A program made the position numbers and the translations under genes. A stretch of DNA of 64,000 bases. Source: Asterias rubens. Its lineage: Eukaryota > Echinodermata > Asteroidea > Forcipulatida > Asteriidae. Location: assembly GCF_902459465.1 (NCBI RefSeq), contig NC_047063.1, positions 1,984,001 through 2,048,000 on the forward strand. The letters are read 5' to 3'. Numbering within the stretch: position 1 is the first letter of the stretch; every line of letters starts with the position of its first letter. Below are positions 25,847 through 38,687 of this stretch, piece after piece. A model generated the notes under the pieces. It did no database searches, was not told where the DNA came from, and was given only the letters and a program-made list of their open reading frames with translations.

Positions 25847-26851
25847 TACTAATAATATCCAGCCATTGTTTGAAACCTACCGAAGTGAACCTTTCCTCTT
25901 TTGCATCACTTCTTTCCAAATTCTACCCTTGCATAATGCAAAACACTACATGGACGCTGAGCTCACATTTTTAACGTTCATACATTGTAGAACAGCTATC
26001 GCTATCGTCCAATCCTCAACTAATACCCAATACCACATTAACAGACTTACACCGGTGTAATTCCTGAGCTGGTGTAGAGCGAACATAATTGCAAAGGTAC
26101 TGGACACCTTCGGTAATTGTCAAAGGCCAGTATTCTCACTTGGACTCAATTGGTCATCAAAGTTGCAAGAGAATGATGAAAGAAGAAAAAACACCATTGT
26201 TGCTGAAATTAAATTTTGGCCAACCATGAAATGTTTTTGTTGGTGTGTTGGTTGTCTGTGGACAAATAATGATATAGTGTGACGCGATCATGTAGGTACT
26301 GTTTGAGTTGCTCTGCCCTTGGTATATCAGATATGGGGAACAGTATGGAAACATAATTGGGGTATAGTTGCCCTATATGTGTGGAGGTTCTTCCACACAC
26401 ATTAGTGCATTCTTAAAAATTGTTTGATGTAATTTTTTATATGGCATTTTTACTGTACTAATAATATCCAGCCATTGTTTGAAACCTACCGAAGTGAACC
26501 TTTCCTCTTTTGCATCACTTCTTTCCAAATTCTACCCTTGCATAACGCAAAACACTACACTGACGCTGAGCTCACGCGCACGTTTTTAACGCACATACAT
26601 TGTAGAACAGCTATCGCTATCGTCCAATCCTCAACTAATACCCAATACCACATTAAAAGACTTGCACCAGTGTAATTTCTGAGCTGGTGTAGAGCGAACC
26701 TCATACCATTAAAGGTACTGGACACCTTTGGTAATTGTCAAAGGCCAGAATTCTCACTTGGACTCAATTGGTCATCGAAGTTGCAAGAGAATGATGAAAG
26801 AAAAAAAAAACACCCTTGTTGCACAAATACAATTTTGGCCAACCATGAAAT
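25847..26851 (+). repeat. Tandem duplication, 609-bp period
   Basis: Unit 1, 25847-26455, starts TACTAATAATATCCAGCCAT. Unit 2 starts identically at 26456 and matches through CCAACCATGAAAT at about 26851, where it stops before the 225-bp segment. Differences are a few substitutions and a small insertion (GCGCAC). Both carry a GGTACTGGACACCTTTGG repeat. Confidence 0.85.
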
Positions 26852-27104
26852 TTGGAGGGGATCAGGCTAAGAAAGTGCCACCAAAGTGCCACCGCTGCAA
26901 ATGTATTCAGGACACCCATGAGGTTAACAACAGAACACTCAAACCAACTTCACAAATAAAGTATTCTAATGTGTTTAATTACCAGAACAAAAAACAAAAC
27001 AAACATGCCAAAATGGCAAGAAATAATTACAGTGCTAATCTTTTCAGCAAGTCTGTATACAGTCGAGAGACACAAACATTGACTAAAATATGCGTTAACT
27101 AATT

Positions 27105-27310
27105 TGCTACTTTAATAGATGTTAAATTTGCATCGGGGATAAAGAATATTAATTTTTGTTTTTTTACCCATATACACCGATGTATGTAGCACTGTATACT
27201 CAGTACTTTCCCCGAGTCCTGTGAAAAAAATCACAGACATTTTTACTCGGGTGGGATTGGAACCCACGACCTTTGCAATTCTTGAGCAGTGTCATACCAA
27301 TTTGCTACTT
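27105..27310 (-). repeat. tRNA-derived SINE
   Basis: On the minus strand GGTCGTGGGTTCCAATCCCA is a near-perfect B box. The body (ACTTTCCCCGAG..CTGTGAAAAAAA, AAATTTGCATCGGGGATAAA) recurs at 23107-23160 and 45606-45745. Confidence 0.65.
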
Positions 27311-30238
27311 TTACACATGTCTGGACAAATTCAAACTCGGTTCTAAAAGAGTCAGTCCTGCAGAAAATAAAAATCGCTGCATGGGTGGAAATTTAACCAA
27401 CTTGGTCCAGGACGTCACTAACATTATACTCACTGAAAAAGTATCGTAATGAGATAACTTGACACAGGGCACGCTTTTCTTCTTGATTTCATTTTGGTTG
27501 TCGACTGTCTGTAGTAAGCTGGAAATCGAACCAAGAATAGACACACGCAAAGCTAGCGGGCGATACGGCGTGCTGCCCATGGTAGCTAGGCTGAGAAAGA
27601 TAATGCAAAGGTCTTGGATCTACCAACTTGAGCATTCTTGATCAAAGTGTCATGATTTATCGCAAGACCACACAGCGTGGCCTGGTGACAAGAGGCTAGT
27701 TTGACTCCTGTATTGAGCAGCAAACAACTTATTTTATTTATAGTTGCATCTGAGAAAAAAACTGATACATTGTTACATACAAGTGTTAACATACAAGTGT
27801 TATTATTTTCAAAAAGCAATTTTTTTTGTAGTTTTCTTAGGGGAGGGGGAGGGGGAGGGGGGGGGGGGTCAGAAGGAATGAGTCCCATTATGATTCATAT
27901 CATATCAAGCTAATCCAGCGTAAGTTGTGAACATCTACCAGGCAGATAGTAGCTTCATGTAAAGTGAATTTGCTTTTATAAAACAACACATTTGTTTGCA
28001 CTCATGCTTTCTTGCTAGCCTGTAAAATAGGCTTATATAGAAGCGCGGAATTATTCAATACCATAAGTATGCATTGATGTTTGGCTTACAGTAAGCAGTT
28101 CCTTGAAAAAGGGCTCTGTATTAACTTTAAACTAAGATGGATGGATGGTATACCCACAAAATATTGTAGGCTGATACAAGTCACAATACCAATACCCCCC
28201 CCCCCCCCCCCTCAAATGCGCTGTTGAGATACAGGGCTTTAAAGATGGCCAACAACAGTCTAAGCCAGCACTGTGTGTTTTGAAAAACCTAAAGTAACCA
28301 TCTATTTCTAAAGCTGTGTCTGAGTTAGTGGCTGTGGCTGCAGCTGAGGCATCACATGAACAAGTGTTGAAGCATAGGGTGCCCATAGCAACACCACCCT
28401 TAGCAACAGCTGTAGCCATAGCCACTGATCTAGCTATGCCTAAAATGTGATAACTGGATATCAGACTATAGACTGTCTATTTAAAATGACTTTGTGTAAA
28501 GCCAATAGACACACTGTGTCTATACACAGTAGCTTGAGAATACCAGGCCAGATACTTCACGGAGGCAATGAAGGCCCAGGGCGATTGCCTCAATGCCCCC
28601 TGGTCTGACGCTGCCTTGGTGCCCTTGAAATGCTCCAGTAGAAAGTGACAATTTCCTCAAAGGGTGCACTCGGTGCCTGTGCCCTCTTAAAAACGAAGCA
28701 TACCGGTCTGCATTACTGTGTTGGTACAAATTAAGTAAAAACAAACTATCCAACTAAATATTTTGAATCTTACCACCTCGTACATATTAATCATATTTAC
28801 GATTGATAATGTATATAATTTGTACAGCATTTCTATAAAAACCTGATATTGTTTGATTTATGGAGCAACTTGCAGAGAGACAATGTTAATATGGACATTA
28901 AATTTTAGATTGTAAAACGAAGGATCGAAAAAATTTGCTTGCCATTTTAGTCTGGCACTTTCGATACAGATAAACAAAATATCACTGACTCTCAACTATT
29001 GAGGAGATATTGTACTAAGAAACACTATGCTAGCTTCAAATAAGGCTAAAACTTAAATTTGAGTGACTTTGTTCTCCTGACGATGACTAGAGCAAGCTAA
29101 AAATGTGCGTTAAAAATGATCCTATAAGATAAAGTAGTAGTCCCAGCCGCCCAGGAAGTAGTTAAAAGCGAGAACTGAGAATTCTCCTGATAAATCGGAA
29201 AAATCCACTCCTCGGTAGAATATATAGCAAGACAGTTCTCTAAAGTACAAACTCAAGTACATGTAGATACACATATGGTGTTACCGCAAACCAAATATAT
29301 ATTGATACCTCACCATGCAATGCATAAAATCATATATTTGTTCTTGTTTTTCACAATAAACTGCAAGTTTCATGTTCCACTGAATGTGAAAAGATTAAAT
29401 TTTTCTATGAAATCAAATCCTCCTTTAAATTATTAATATACAAAACTCTTAAAGACAAAAATACCCATAGCAATTTGTTTTAGATACAATTTAAATGTTT
29501 ATATAATACAAATTAATTGTTCCAATTAATATTGAAGAAAAAGAAGAGAAGCCTGTTTTTTAGAATCCATTTTTGCCAACCAAGCCAAGGATCAACAGAA
29601 ACATGCTGCTGGATTTTAATGGGTCCGGAATTTTGTGTTTCACAAATGTCCAAACCATTTCTCGATAACACAATTTGACCATGCAATGGTTTCAAAGGTC
29701 ACCAACATGCCATCAAGTTCAGATTCTGAACTTCTTTCTTCAATTAAAATCACAAACGCATCCACTCAAATGCGTCTAGTTGATCGACTAGTCAAAAAAG
29801 TTATTTATATGCACTGGACACCTTTGGTAGTTGTTGAAGAGTGCAGTATTCTCACTTGGTGTATCCCTTTGGGTGTGAAAAGCGCTATATAAAAACGGGT
29901 TATTATTATTATTAAATTTGTGAAAGTGTTCATCAAAGTTACAAAGTGAATAATGAGAAAACAAACCACACTGGTTGCACAAATTTGTGTGCTTTCTTCA
30001 GATGCATAGTAAATGGTTTCAGGCCTGAGCAGACAGATGATAAGATTAATGTTTCATAATAACAAAACAAAATGTTGGCGCGTCAATTTTCATTTATTTA
30101 CTCTCCTTAGTGCATTGAATAATTACTTATCTCACTGCAAAGATGAATTATAACCATATTGAACCTACTGTAATTGAAATTACTGATGATTTGTGACCTT
30201 GCGGATAAAGATAGGGGACCAGTCTCAGTGTAGCATAG

Positions 30239-30540
30239 AGCAAGTTCGAGTGCGCGGATTTAGTCCACCAGTGGTCGACCACAGACTAGCAACGCACATG
30301 CGCAGTGACGTACTCACCCGAACGACTCGTTTGGTAGTCTAGTCAACCTTCCACCTTTTCGCTAAAGTTTCACTGGTTCCCCTCTGCGCTTAACACATGC
30401 TGTTGGGACCAGTGAAGAAACCATGGGCTCGAGGCTGGTTCCAAATGGTCGACCACAGTAGTCAACCAATGGTCGACCAGCCTGGGTTCGAGTCAAAATG
30501 GTCAACCTTAAGTTAACCATTGTGCACTCGAACTTGCTCC
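30239..30540. mobile_element. MITE with AGCAAGTTCGAGTG termini, copy 2
   Basis: Starts AGCAAGTTCGAGTGCGC and ends GTGCACTCGAACTTGCTCC, about 17-bp inverted ends. The interior matches 3209-3557 in the opposite orientation. Confidence 0.75.
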
Positions 30541-31175
30541 AAGTATCACTTAATGAGTGAATAATAATCATAGAGTTTTATAAGAACTAGAGGGCGCACT
30601 GGTGATGCCGCGTGCACAAATGGCACCAACATGACAGGACCGCAAGGAGACATGTGCCCCATTTTGTAAGATGAACGTTGTATGCGCGTTGAAAATGAAG
30701 TAGGCCTACACATCGGTGTGTGTGTGTGTATGATACACTGTGCAATGTTTTGTTTTTTTCAACTTACAAAATGGCCGAATGCTGGAGCGCCTAACTAGGC
30801 CTGTGCGCCCTGTAGTTCTTATATAGCTCTATGGTCATAATCAAGAGAGGGCGCTGTACTGAAAAGTTGCAGATCTGTTGTGATTTCTATACTCACTACA
30901 CCCTTCTTTTTAATCTGCAAATTGAATTCATAACCCCTGTCCCTTCTTCTACTCTCATTACCGATGTATTTTGACCATGTCATTTGATCACTTAAGCCTG
31001 AAGCACACATTCTCACAATACAGAAAGCTATTGTTAAGTCGCCATTGGGGCTCAAGCAGGGCCAGGCGTAGTGCACTGTTGACTGAAGTTGCCATTGGAA
31101 CTCTCGCAGAGCAAAGTGCACAGTTGACTAAAGTCGCCGTCTGTGCTGAAACAGTTTTAAACTATTTCTGTGTTT

Positions 31176-31181
31176 TTTATT
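31176..31181 (-). terminator. Candidate poly(A) signal AATAAA for KLHDC10 copy A
   Basis: AATAAA on the minus strand, about 257 bp beyond the stop codon at 31438. Distance is reasonable for a 3' UTR; no cDNA evidence is available. Confidence 0.35.
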
Positions 31182-31437
31182 AATATTCCCTTCTTTGAAA
31201 CCTAGTGATGATTTCTTCATCCCGAATTTTTCCCTCAATTGCCTACTGTTGGACTCGCATGTCTTGCTTCATGTAAAACATGTATGACTCAGTTACTGTG
31301 CAAATTGCAATTTTCTTAATTTTGCCTATAAATCCTTCCAGTGATCGAAATCTATACTTTGAAAATCTGCTGAAAATCTGTTTTCCTGCTGTGGCTTTGG
31401 CTTGGTTGTGTGATTTCTAAATCCAAGATTGTTGTTG

Positions 31438-34400
31438 CTAAGCCGCTCTTGCGAGAAGGTGTCCTGGTATACCCAACTCAAGGAGTTCTCGTTGCGGCAA
31501 AGAATGAAGGTCTGGGATGAGAGACAGAGTTTTCTCCCAACACATCTTGAGGAGACTTGGTATCTTGAGCCATATTCTGATCAGGGAGTCGGATCTCTCG
31601 TCCCCTGTGGGGCTGACGACACCACCGTGGTAGTAAAGGCATCCCGACTGGATAGGAGGGAGGGAAAAATTAAATGAATATTCACAGAACTCTACAACAA
31701 ATTAAATTAAAAACAGCACGAACAGCTGAAGTTACGGCTATGGCCGCCTCACTGTATCTACTGTAAGGTAGTGCAGCCATAAGCCATAACCTCCATTATT
31801 GGCTTACCGGTGTGATGGCAGACGAATGGAAGTACACAGGTTTTGGTAATCTGATGTCAAGTTGTGTCCACTGTAACGTGTCTAGATTAATTCTCCAGAT
31901 GTCATCAAAGATTTTCTTGCCTCCGTAACCACCGGTTATGTAGCCCTCTGTTGAAAGTCAAGATATAAACGTATGATAATAACACTAATATTATTTGGTT
32001 CTTATATAGCTTTTTATCACACCCCTAGAGGCGTATCAAAGCACTCAGTATTTTTTCCTGCAAGGTATATGGAGCCCTGTTTTGATGTATGAGACCTATT
32101 CCTTTGAAGCACAATGAATGGTTTACAAGGTGCTGTGAGACAATATGCTGCCAATCAAATCGGGAACACCGGGAGAACACCTTCTCTTTACGATAAGTGC
32201 ACTAGGTTCTTTTACATGCATTACACGACACAGGACCTATGGCTCTATGTCCCATCCTAAGGTCCCAGCAACAATGGTTATGTGTCTGGACACAAGTGTC
32301 ACGACTGGAACTCGAACCCACACTATGCTGATCAGAAACACCAGAGCTTGTGTCAGGTATTCTTACACGCTCGACCTAGACATGCCAGAATACAGAAATA
32401 CCACAACGACTGTAAACACTCTAACTAAGTCTTGAGACAAGAATCCAAATTTCAGGAGGAATGTTGAAAGGATTGCCTTTCTACCTTTTAGTAAACCCTT
32501 GGGGTTTAGGTTTCACAAAGCTTTTTGTAATAGTGTCCTCAGCACTAGAGAAGGAGACTGGGCACCAGTCTCAACAATGTAAACTTGATGTTGTTTGGTT
32601 GTGACCTATTTCTGCTTAGCAAATACATACTGTGCTAAGCATTTAAAAAAATGTTTAACAGGCTTTATGAAACTGTGCCGTGGGGTTGGTTTCACAAAGA
32701 ACTTAGGACTAATCTTAACTTAGGACTAGTCCTTGGAGATATTAAAAACTTAAGGGTAGTCCTATACTAGGACGAGTAACTCGTCCTAACTCAAGACTAG
32801 TCAGAACTCTTTGGACATCCACCCCTGGGTATTCAAATGGACTCCTTCCACTGTATCGTCTTACCATTATTTAACTGAGCACAGCCGTGACAGCGTCTGC
32901 TTTCTGGGTAGCCATGTTGGGGGTCTTCAATCGAAACCATCAGCTGCCATTCTCTTGTCTCCAAGTCAAACACATGAATCTGTTTGGAGAGTCAGGAGTT
33001 AGTACATATTTCTACTCGGGGGTGTATTTGAATAGCAAAAAATATTGCTGTACACTTTTCTGCAGCCGACTTTATTAACCTGGGACTGACAAGTTAATTT
33101 AAAGTTTCAGCTTTACATGACAGTAGTTATGTTACGACCTTTTCGTTAATTCGTGAAGAGTTTCAGATGTTAGCACACAATAAAAGTAGTTCCGGCCGGC
33201 TGTCCCCAAAACTACTGATAATATTATAGTAACAATAATAATAGTGGCTTTGAATCTATCACGCATATCTGTCACTCAGTGACGCTCAAGGCGCTTCGCT
33301 TGAATAATGAGACCTACTCCTTGTTACTCAGCACCATGTAATGGTTTGCAAAGGTGCTGTGGTGCAATATGCTGCCAATCAAACCAGGAACACAGGGGTG
33401 AACCCTTTCACTTTTCGATAAGTGCACTGGGTTCTTTAATGTGTGTTACACAACACACGGGACCGGTGGCTTATGTCCCATTCAAAGTACTGTAATAATA
33501 CTATAGTTAGGTTATGGTCACTTGACTTACTTTATCCAATGGGTACGCTTGTACTGAAGTGCCCCCACCTATGATATATAACCTCTTCCCATTGGTCAGG
33601 ATTTCATGTCGGTATCTAGGCATCGGGACTTGACCTATTGACCCCATGTTGTTACTTGTGACCTTCTCCGTCAGGCATTCCTCCCAGCTGAAGAGTCTGT
33701 CCCAGTCGCCCGTTTTTAGATGACAGCGGTGGACATCGGAATTGTAGTCCCATCCCGTCGTGCCGCCGTAGACGTATAAGTGTTCATCTATCACAACCAT
33801 GGCCTATTGAAAATAAATAATATATTTATACATATTGAGTATAAATTAATGTGTAAATATCATTCAAAAGGCTAAATTGTCTTTACCTGCAACTGAGAAG
33901 CCCATATCCTACTCTTCAACAAAAGCACAGGGCACCATAGCAAATGCTGTATTGTACTGTGTACAAACAATTTACAGGCTTGCCATGCTTGCAAAGTTTA
34001 TTCACCACTCAAAACCACAGCGTATGATATGAAATGAATGGTCATACAGTAGAAAGGTTTTAAGCAAGGTTTACCTTTCCTTTGGATGTTAAAAACAAGT
34101 AGGACAATAATTTTGTGACAAGCTTAAAATAGTCTGGCACCTGTCCGTATCCTGGAACTGGTTCCATGACGCTTTCTTGTGACATGATCGACCGCCATTT
34201 TTTAGTCTTTAAGTTCAGGAACCAGACATCATTGCTGGTGGTCGGGCCAAATGGGAAACCGGTGCCGCCGAATATCATGATGTGGTTACTGCAGAGTACC
34301 ATTGACATGGATGCCAGCTGCATCGGCATGCGTCCCCTTGTCTGTAACCTGGACCACATGTTGGTATCAAAGTTGTATCTCCATATCTGAAAGAAGAAAC

Positions 34401-37400
34401 AAATTGGAATGGTGGAAATGTTGTCTACACTTTGTTTGTAAAAATAGACTGTGTAAGACTTATACAAGTATTTAACTGTTCGAATCAGTTAAAAAGTAAG
34501 CACTGAACTGATACTGGATCTATGTTGGGCACAGACTTTTGTTTTTTAACACTGCAGTTCCTCAGATCATGCTCACAAGTTTCATGTGTTTAAACAGCAT
34601 ACAAAGGAACCAGACGTCTCCCCAAACTATCAAAGTATGAGACTTGTACAGCTCTTACTAATTTATTATGCAATGTTTAGTATTTGCATGGAGGAAAAAT
34701 TAGCAGTGTTGTAGTCAAATTACTTTGGTCAAGCCTGAGTCCATGTCTTGAGACACTTGGGTCGAGTCCATGTCTTGAGACACTTGAGTCAAGTCCAAGT
34801 CACTGAGTCTCCCCCTGCCCTAGGGTCACTTGGGTCAACAAGTCAGAGTCCAAGTCTTGAGTCACTAGTCAGAGTCTTGAATCACTAAGGTCGAATCTGA
34901 GTCAGAGTCTTGAGTCACATGGGTCCAAGTCATTTGTTTCCAGTCCAAGTCCTGATGAGACTCTCCTTTAAATTAAAAGAACTTGAGAGCTTCAGTGTAT
35001 ATGTATTTAGCAGATCGAACTGGAACTGGCATTGTTACCATCTCAGGTATCCATTTATATCCCTGGGTGAAGAGAAGCAATTATTACTCTTGAATGGACA
35101 ACAAGTGTCATTTACTTGTCAACTTCTATATAATTATGCCTTTTTCATGCCCCATTAAAAAGAGAATGTTCTAAACAAAAGTTTCTTACTTCCTGAAAAA
35201 GAGGAAAAAGCATTTCTTCATTTCGACCAAAGTAGTCCTGCAGCGTTTCCAGATCAGGGTTGTAGCCTCCAAAGATATAGAGATTATTGTCGTCTGCTAC
35301 TGCCGCATGACCACTTCGTGCGCAGGGTTTATATGGTTTTCTCCAATCTAAAACTGAATGGCAAAACAAATTGTACAACACCAAAACCAAAATGCGTATT
35401 TTCATCAATCTTTTACTCGGCAGAACAATCAGATTTAACTTACTCAACAAGATTTATTGTTTAGTTTACAGGGAAAAGGAAACAAACATGTTCTTTATGA
35501 AAGTTGCTTGCTTCCTGAAAGAGAGGAAAAAAAGCATTTTAGATCACCAGGAGCCATTAATCAAACATGATAATGACACAGTTAGCTCTTAAAGCCATTG
35601 GACCCTTTCGGTAAACAGTGTTGTCCAAGGCCCACACTTTGTGTACCACAACCTCTATATCAAATAACAAACCTGTGAAAATTTAAGCTCAATCGGTCAA
35701 CGGAGTCGGGAGAAAACAACGAAAAAACCCACCCTTGTTTCCGCGCGTTTCGCCGTGTCATGACATGTGTTTAAAATAAATCCGTAATTCTCGTTAACGA
35801 GAATTTATATTGTTTTGCTGTTTTCTCAAAAAGTAAAGCATTTCATGGAATAATATTTCAAGAGAAGTCTTTCACCACTACCTTCTGTAAACCCTGTAAG
35901 TTCTTTGTAAATCTGTGAACTTTTATTTTTTGTTCTGAACTGAAAGGGTCCAATGGCTTTAAGGAGAAACTAAATCATTTATAACTGCAGTATTTTTTTT
36001 GAGAAACAGTGGAATGGTTGGGTAGGATTTAAATTGAAATTGACCTGGGCCCAATTTAATGGCTCTGCTTACCGCCAAATTCTGCGCTTACGATCACATT
36101 TCCCGCTTACTTGCAAGCACCACATTTCTGGCTAGCCTTGTAAGCTTAACTGCCTAGTAACGTGGAGTACCCATGCGCAGAAGCCAAAATTCGCCGCTAA
36201 CCTGTGAAATACGCTTCCCAGAAGCAGAACTTCAGAAGCTGCTTATGATAAGCAGAGCCATGAAATTGGGCCCTTTTCACATTTGTCAGTCAGGGCTTGG
36301 AATTTATACTAGATTATTTCAGTATTAGGCAGTAAACTCATGATGATTGGACAAGTCTGGCAGTCTTGGGTTTTCAACTGATAATACCTCACTCAGTATC
36401 TTGAACAAAACAAAAAAATAAGTTCAAATGTTGATTTTCCGTCTGATAAATATCTTTTAATAATAAAAAATAAAAATAAAATCATCTTTCCAGTTAAGCT
36501 TGGGCGATATCGATTTATTTTATTCACGATATATTGCCGACATTATATCGCGATATTCGTTATAATCGCAATTAATTAAATTTGACATCATCAGTCTTCA
36601 AACTCCAAGTGAAAGTTGTAGAAGAGACAGTCATAGCATAAGAGAGGTGTTCTAATGACCTATTCTTCTGGTTTTAGTCCAAACCTATGGGGTGCAAGAT
36701 GTCTCAGCTAGCAAATACATCGCGATATTTAATCGATATCGCGATATATCGCGATATATATCGATGTTTCGATTAAAACCACATCCATCCGATATCAAAA
36801 TTGTTTCCAAATTAATATTGCGATATTCGATAATATCGTGATATCGCCCAAGGTTATTTCCAGTTTTCCCTCCGTTTTGATTTGTTGTCTTGTAAAACAA
36901 GTTCTGGTCTAGTAAAACGTTTGAGCTACAAGTCGAAGTCCTGCAGTCATTTGTACTTTCAGAATCAATATATTACATAGTTTTATTCTTATAAGTTGCA
37001 CATTAATTTCCGTAAAAAAGCCATTGGAACCCTTTCGGTAAACCCTTTTGTCCAAGGCCCACACTTCGTGTATCACAACGTCTATAACAAATAACAAACC
37101 TGTGAAAATTAAGGCTCAATCGGTCATCGGAGTCGGGAGAAAATAACGGGAAAACCCACCCTTGTATCCGCGCGTTTCACTGTGTCATGACATGTGTTTA
37201 AAATAAATCCGTAATTCTCGCTATCGAGAATTGATATTGTTTTACTGTTTTCTCAAAAAGTAAAGCATTTCATGGAATAATATTTCAAGAGAAGTCTTTC
37301 CCCACTACCTTCTGTAAACCCTGTAAGTTCTTTGTAAATCTGTGAACTTTAATATTTTTTTCTGTACCGAAAGGGTCCAATGGCTTTTAGACTGAGGACT

Positions 37401-38687
37401 GCTTTATTATTTAAATTGGATCAGGCATCCTACTAAGTACACAATAATCATCCAATTCAATTTAATTCAATTACAAAAACTTTATCCTTCTTACAGGCAA
37501 TTACATTAGTTGGCCAGCTCCATAAGAAAACAATAACCCTATTCTCCTGAAAGGTTGCAGACCATCCGAGGATTACCACAACTATGTGGCATACCATCAT
37601 AAATGAGCAACCAAGAGTTTTTGTGATGAGTCACCATGTGACGGATTTCGGTAAAAAAAGAAACTACTGGAACAATGAATGAGTAAAGTAGCATACACCT
37701 TACAGAACATTCCCATGCCATAGTGATTGAGTGCGCCAACAATTACAATTACATCACGGATAAAATTGCACAACACAATTCTTGGTTGATGAATAGGACA
37801 TTGCACAATGACAAGAAATTTACTTTGGTTCGTTTTCACTATAGATAGTAGTGCTTTGCGACTCCTAGAACTTCCGCTATCGTATTCGTAATAATACTAA
37901 AGGAGATGATAGCGGAACGAATCTTACAGTTCTAGAAAAGTGCTTTGCTTGCTACCCCAAAAAAGACACTAATGCCTCCCCCTGGCCCTAACTTCTAAGT
38001 AAAAATTTGATTGAAAATTTTAATGATCTACCTCCATCCATGATATAAATAACATCATTTGATTTAGATAGGTTACCTTTATTTATCATCATATCAATAT
38101 AAACCATGTTAAATGTAATAAAATAGGTCTACAAAATTGGAATTGTTATCAACGCTGTACTGTAGTGTAGCAATAACGTGTTTCAGTTGGTGTTGCATCT
38201 ATCTATTTCTACCTCCACAATCCATGGGGTTACGGTTGCACGGTGATGGGGGAAATCCCAACTCCCGTCCCCCGAAAATTGGGGATTCCCGTTCAACCGT
38301 GCATGCGGATAACTTTCCGTATGGCGCTAGCTTCCTTGAGTTGAGAGTTTCTGTTATTTGTGGCTAGTGCGCGGGGGCAGTTGTGTACACGTATTCACGT
38401 TTCCATCAAATCAAAGGTTACGAATGAACCCCGCACTCTGTCATCATGCCCGTGGCATTTCTCCGTATGTAACGTACGTTAACAACTAACTAAAGACCAA
38501 ACACAACTGAAGCTCATCATACAATTACACACTCACTTAAAACATTACCTATTTTGTGACGTTTTCTTGGTGAGATACCAACAAATTTTCCTATATTAAT
38601 ATCTTCACGTTTTGGTTGAGGAGTTTCATCACGATCAACTTGAAAAGGGTACATCTTTCCCGACAAAAACGTCGTTGGAGTAGCCAT
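31438..38687 (-). CDS. KLHDC10: KLHDC10-like kelch-repeat protein, copy A (7 exons)
   Basis: In vertebrates KLHDC10 is a kelch beta-propeller substrate receptor for cullin-2 ubiquitin ligases that reads C-terminal degrons. Minus-strand exons: 38687-38549, 35353-35190, 34386-34141, 33803-33531, 32979-32865, 31947-31808 and 31647-31438 (stop). All junctions are GT-AG and phases agree (1,0,0,0,1,0), giving 428 aa; human KLHDC10 is about 440. Kelch blades are visible as ARSGH..NLYIFGGYNP, ASMS..IMIFGGTGFPFG, YGQAM..LYVYGGTTG, YRHEI..LYIIGGGTS, RRCHGC..YITGGYGG and YFHSSAITP..LYYHGG. The C-terminal helices (SLIRIWLKIPSLL to LLELGIPGHLL) match the family tail that contacts elongin/cullin. The start ATG at 38687 has A at -3 and G at +4; the frame stays open upstream. 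Intron 1 (3.2 kb) is full of MITEs. Confidence 0.92.
31985..32400 (-). repeat. Long SINE with tRNA-like head, in KLHDC10-A intron
   Basis: Between the exons 31947-31808 and 32979-32865. The minus strand has a tRNA-like start (CTGATCAGCATAGTGTGGGT then TCGAGTTCC) and the shared body down to the TATATAAGAACC head. The most complete copy of this family in the window. Confidence 0.65.
32690..32826. repeat. TAGGACTAG palindromic repeat, copy in KLHDC10-A intron
   Basis: TTTCACAAAGAACTTAGGAC at the left and ACTCTTTGGACATCCACCCC at the right; it ends about 40 bp before exon 32865-32979. Confidence 0.75.
34738..34930 (+). repeat. Degenerate minisatellite (GAGTCCAAGTCTTGAGTCAC)
   Basis: Roughly eight to ten imperfect units of about 18-24 bp built from GAGTC, CAAGTC and CTTGAGTCAC, in the KLHDC10-A intron between exons 35190 and 34386. 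Confidence 0.75.
35591..35960. mobile_element. TTAA-flanked MITE (AGCCATTGGACCCTTTC), copy 1
   Basis: 370 bp in KLHDC10-A intron 1. Ends are AGCCATTGGACCCTTTCGG and its reverse complement GAAAGGGTCCAATGGCT, with TTAA on both outer sides (35589-35592, 35959-35962). Contains a short palindrome TTCTCGTTAACGAGAA. Copy 2 is 1.4 kb away. Confidence 0.85.
36499..36852. mobile_element. MITE with CTTGGGCGATATCG termini
   Basis: 354 bp; starts CTTGGGCGATATCG, ends TATCGCCCAAG, and the interior is dense in ATATCGCGATAT palindromes. No coding sequence. Lies between the two AGCCATTGG MITEs in KLHDC10-A intron 1. Confidence 0.75.
37019..37385. mobile_element. TTAA-family MITE (AGCCATTGGACCCTTTC), copy 2
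   Basis: Same length class and orientation as copy 1, over 90 percent alike by eye. Its flanks (AAAA and TTTA) no longer show a clean TTAA. Confidence 0.82.

Larger units (their letters stand above)
25313..31437. other. Intergenic region between SLC10 and KLHDC10 copy A
   Basis: No supported exon. Holds the 609-bp tandem duplication (25847-26851), a tRNA-like SINE (27105-27310), G/C homopolymer tracts (27841-27870, 28194-28212), a GCTATGGCTG-family piece (28330-28440), a SINE-like GGACACCTTTGG repeat (29810-29990) and a MITE (30239-30540). A minus-strand open frame at 25519-25809 is hydrophobic but resembles nothing known to me. Confidence 0.6.

Noticed and set aside
24206-26455. CRISPR-like or phage-like repeat organisation
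   Set aside because: This is an animal genome; the repeats are two dispersed copies plus one tandem duplication, not a regular spacer array.
26728-27102. 124-codon plus-strand frame with CHRCKCIQ
   Set aside because: Its first part is inside the dispersed GGACACCTTTGG repeat and the tandem duplication; the rest is Lys/Asn-rich, as expected of AT-rich noncoding DNA.
35145-35190. Extension of the kelch exon past GAA as VRNFCLEHSLF
   Set aside because: GTAAGA directly after GAA is a good donor and the next exon restores the family sequence QEIWRYNF.
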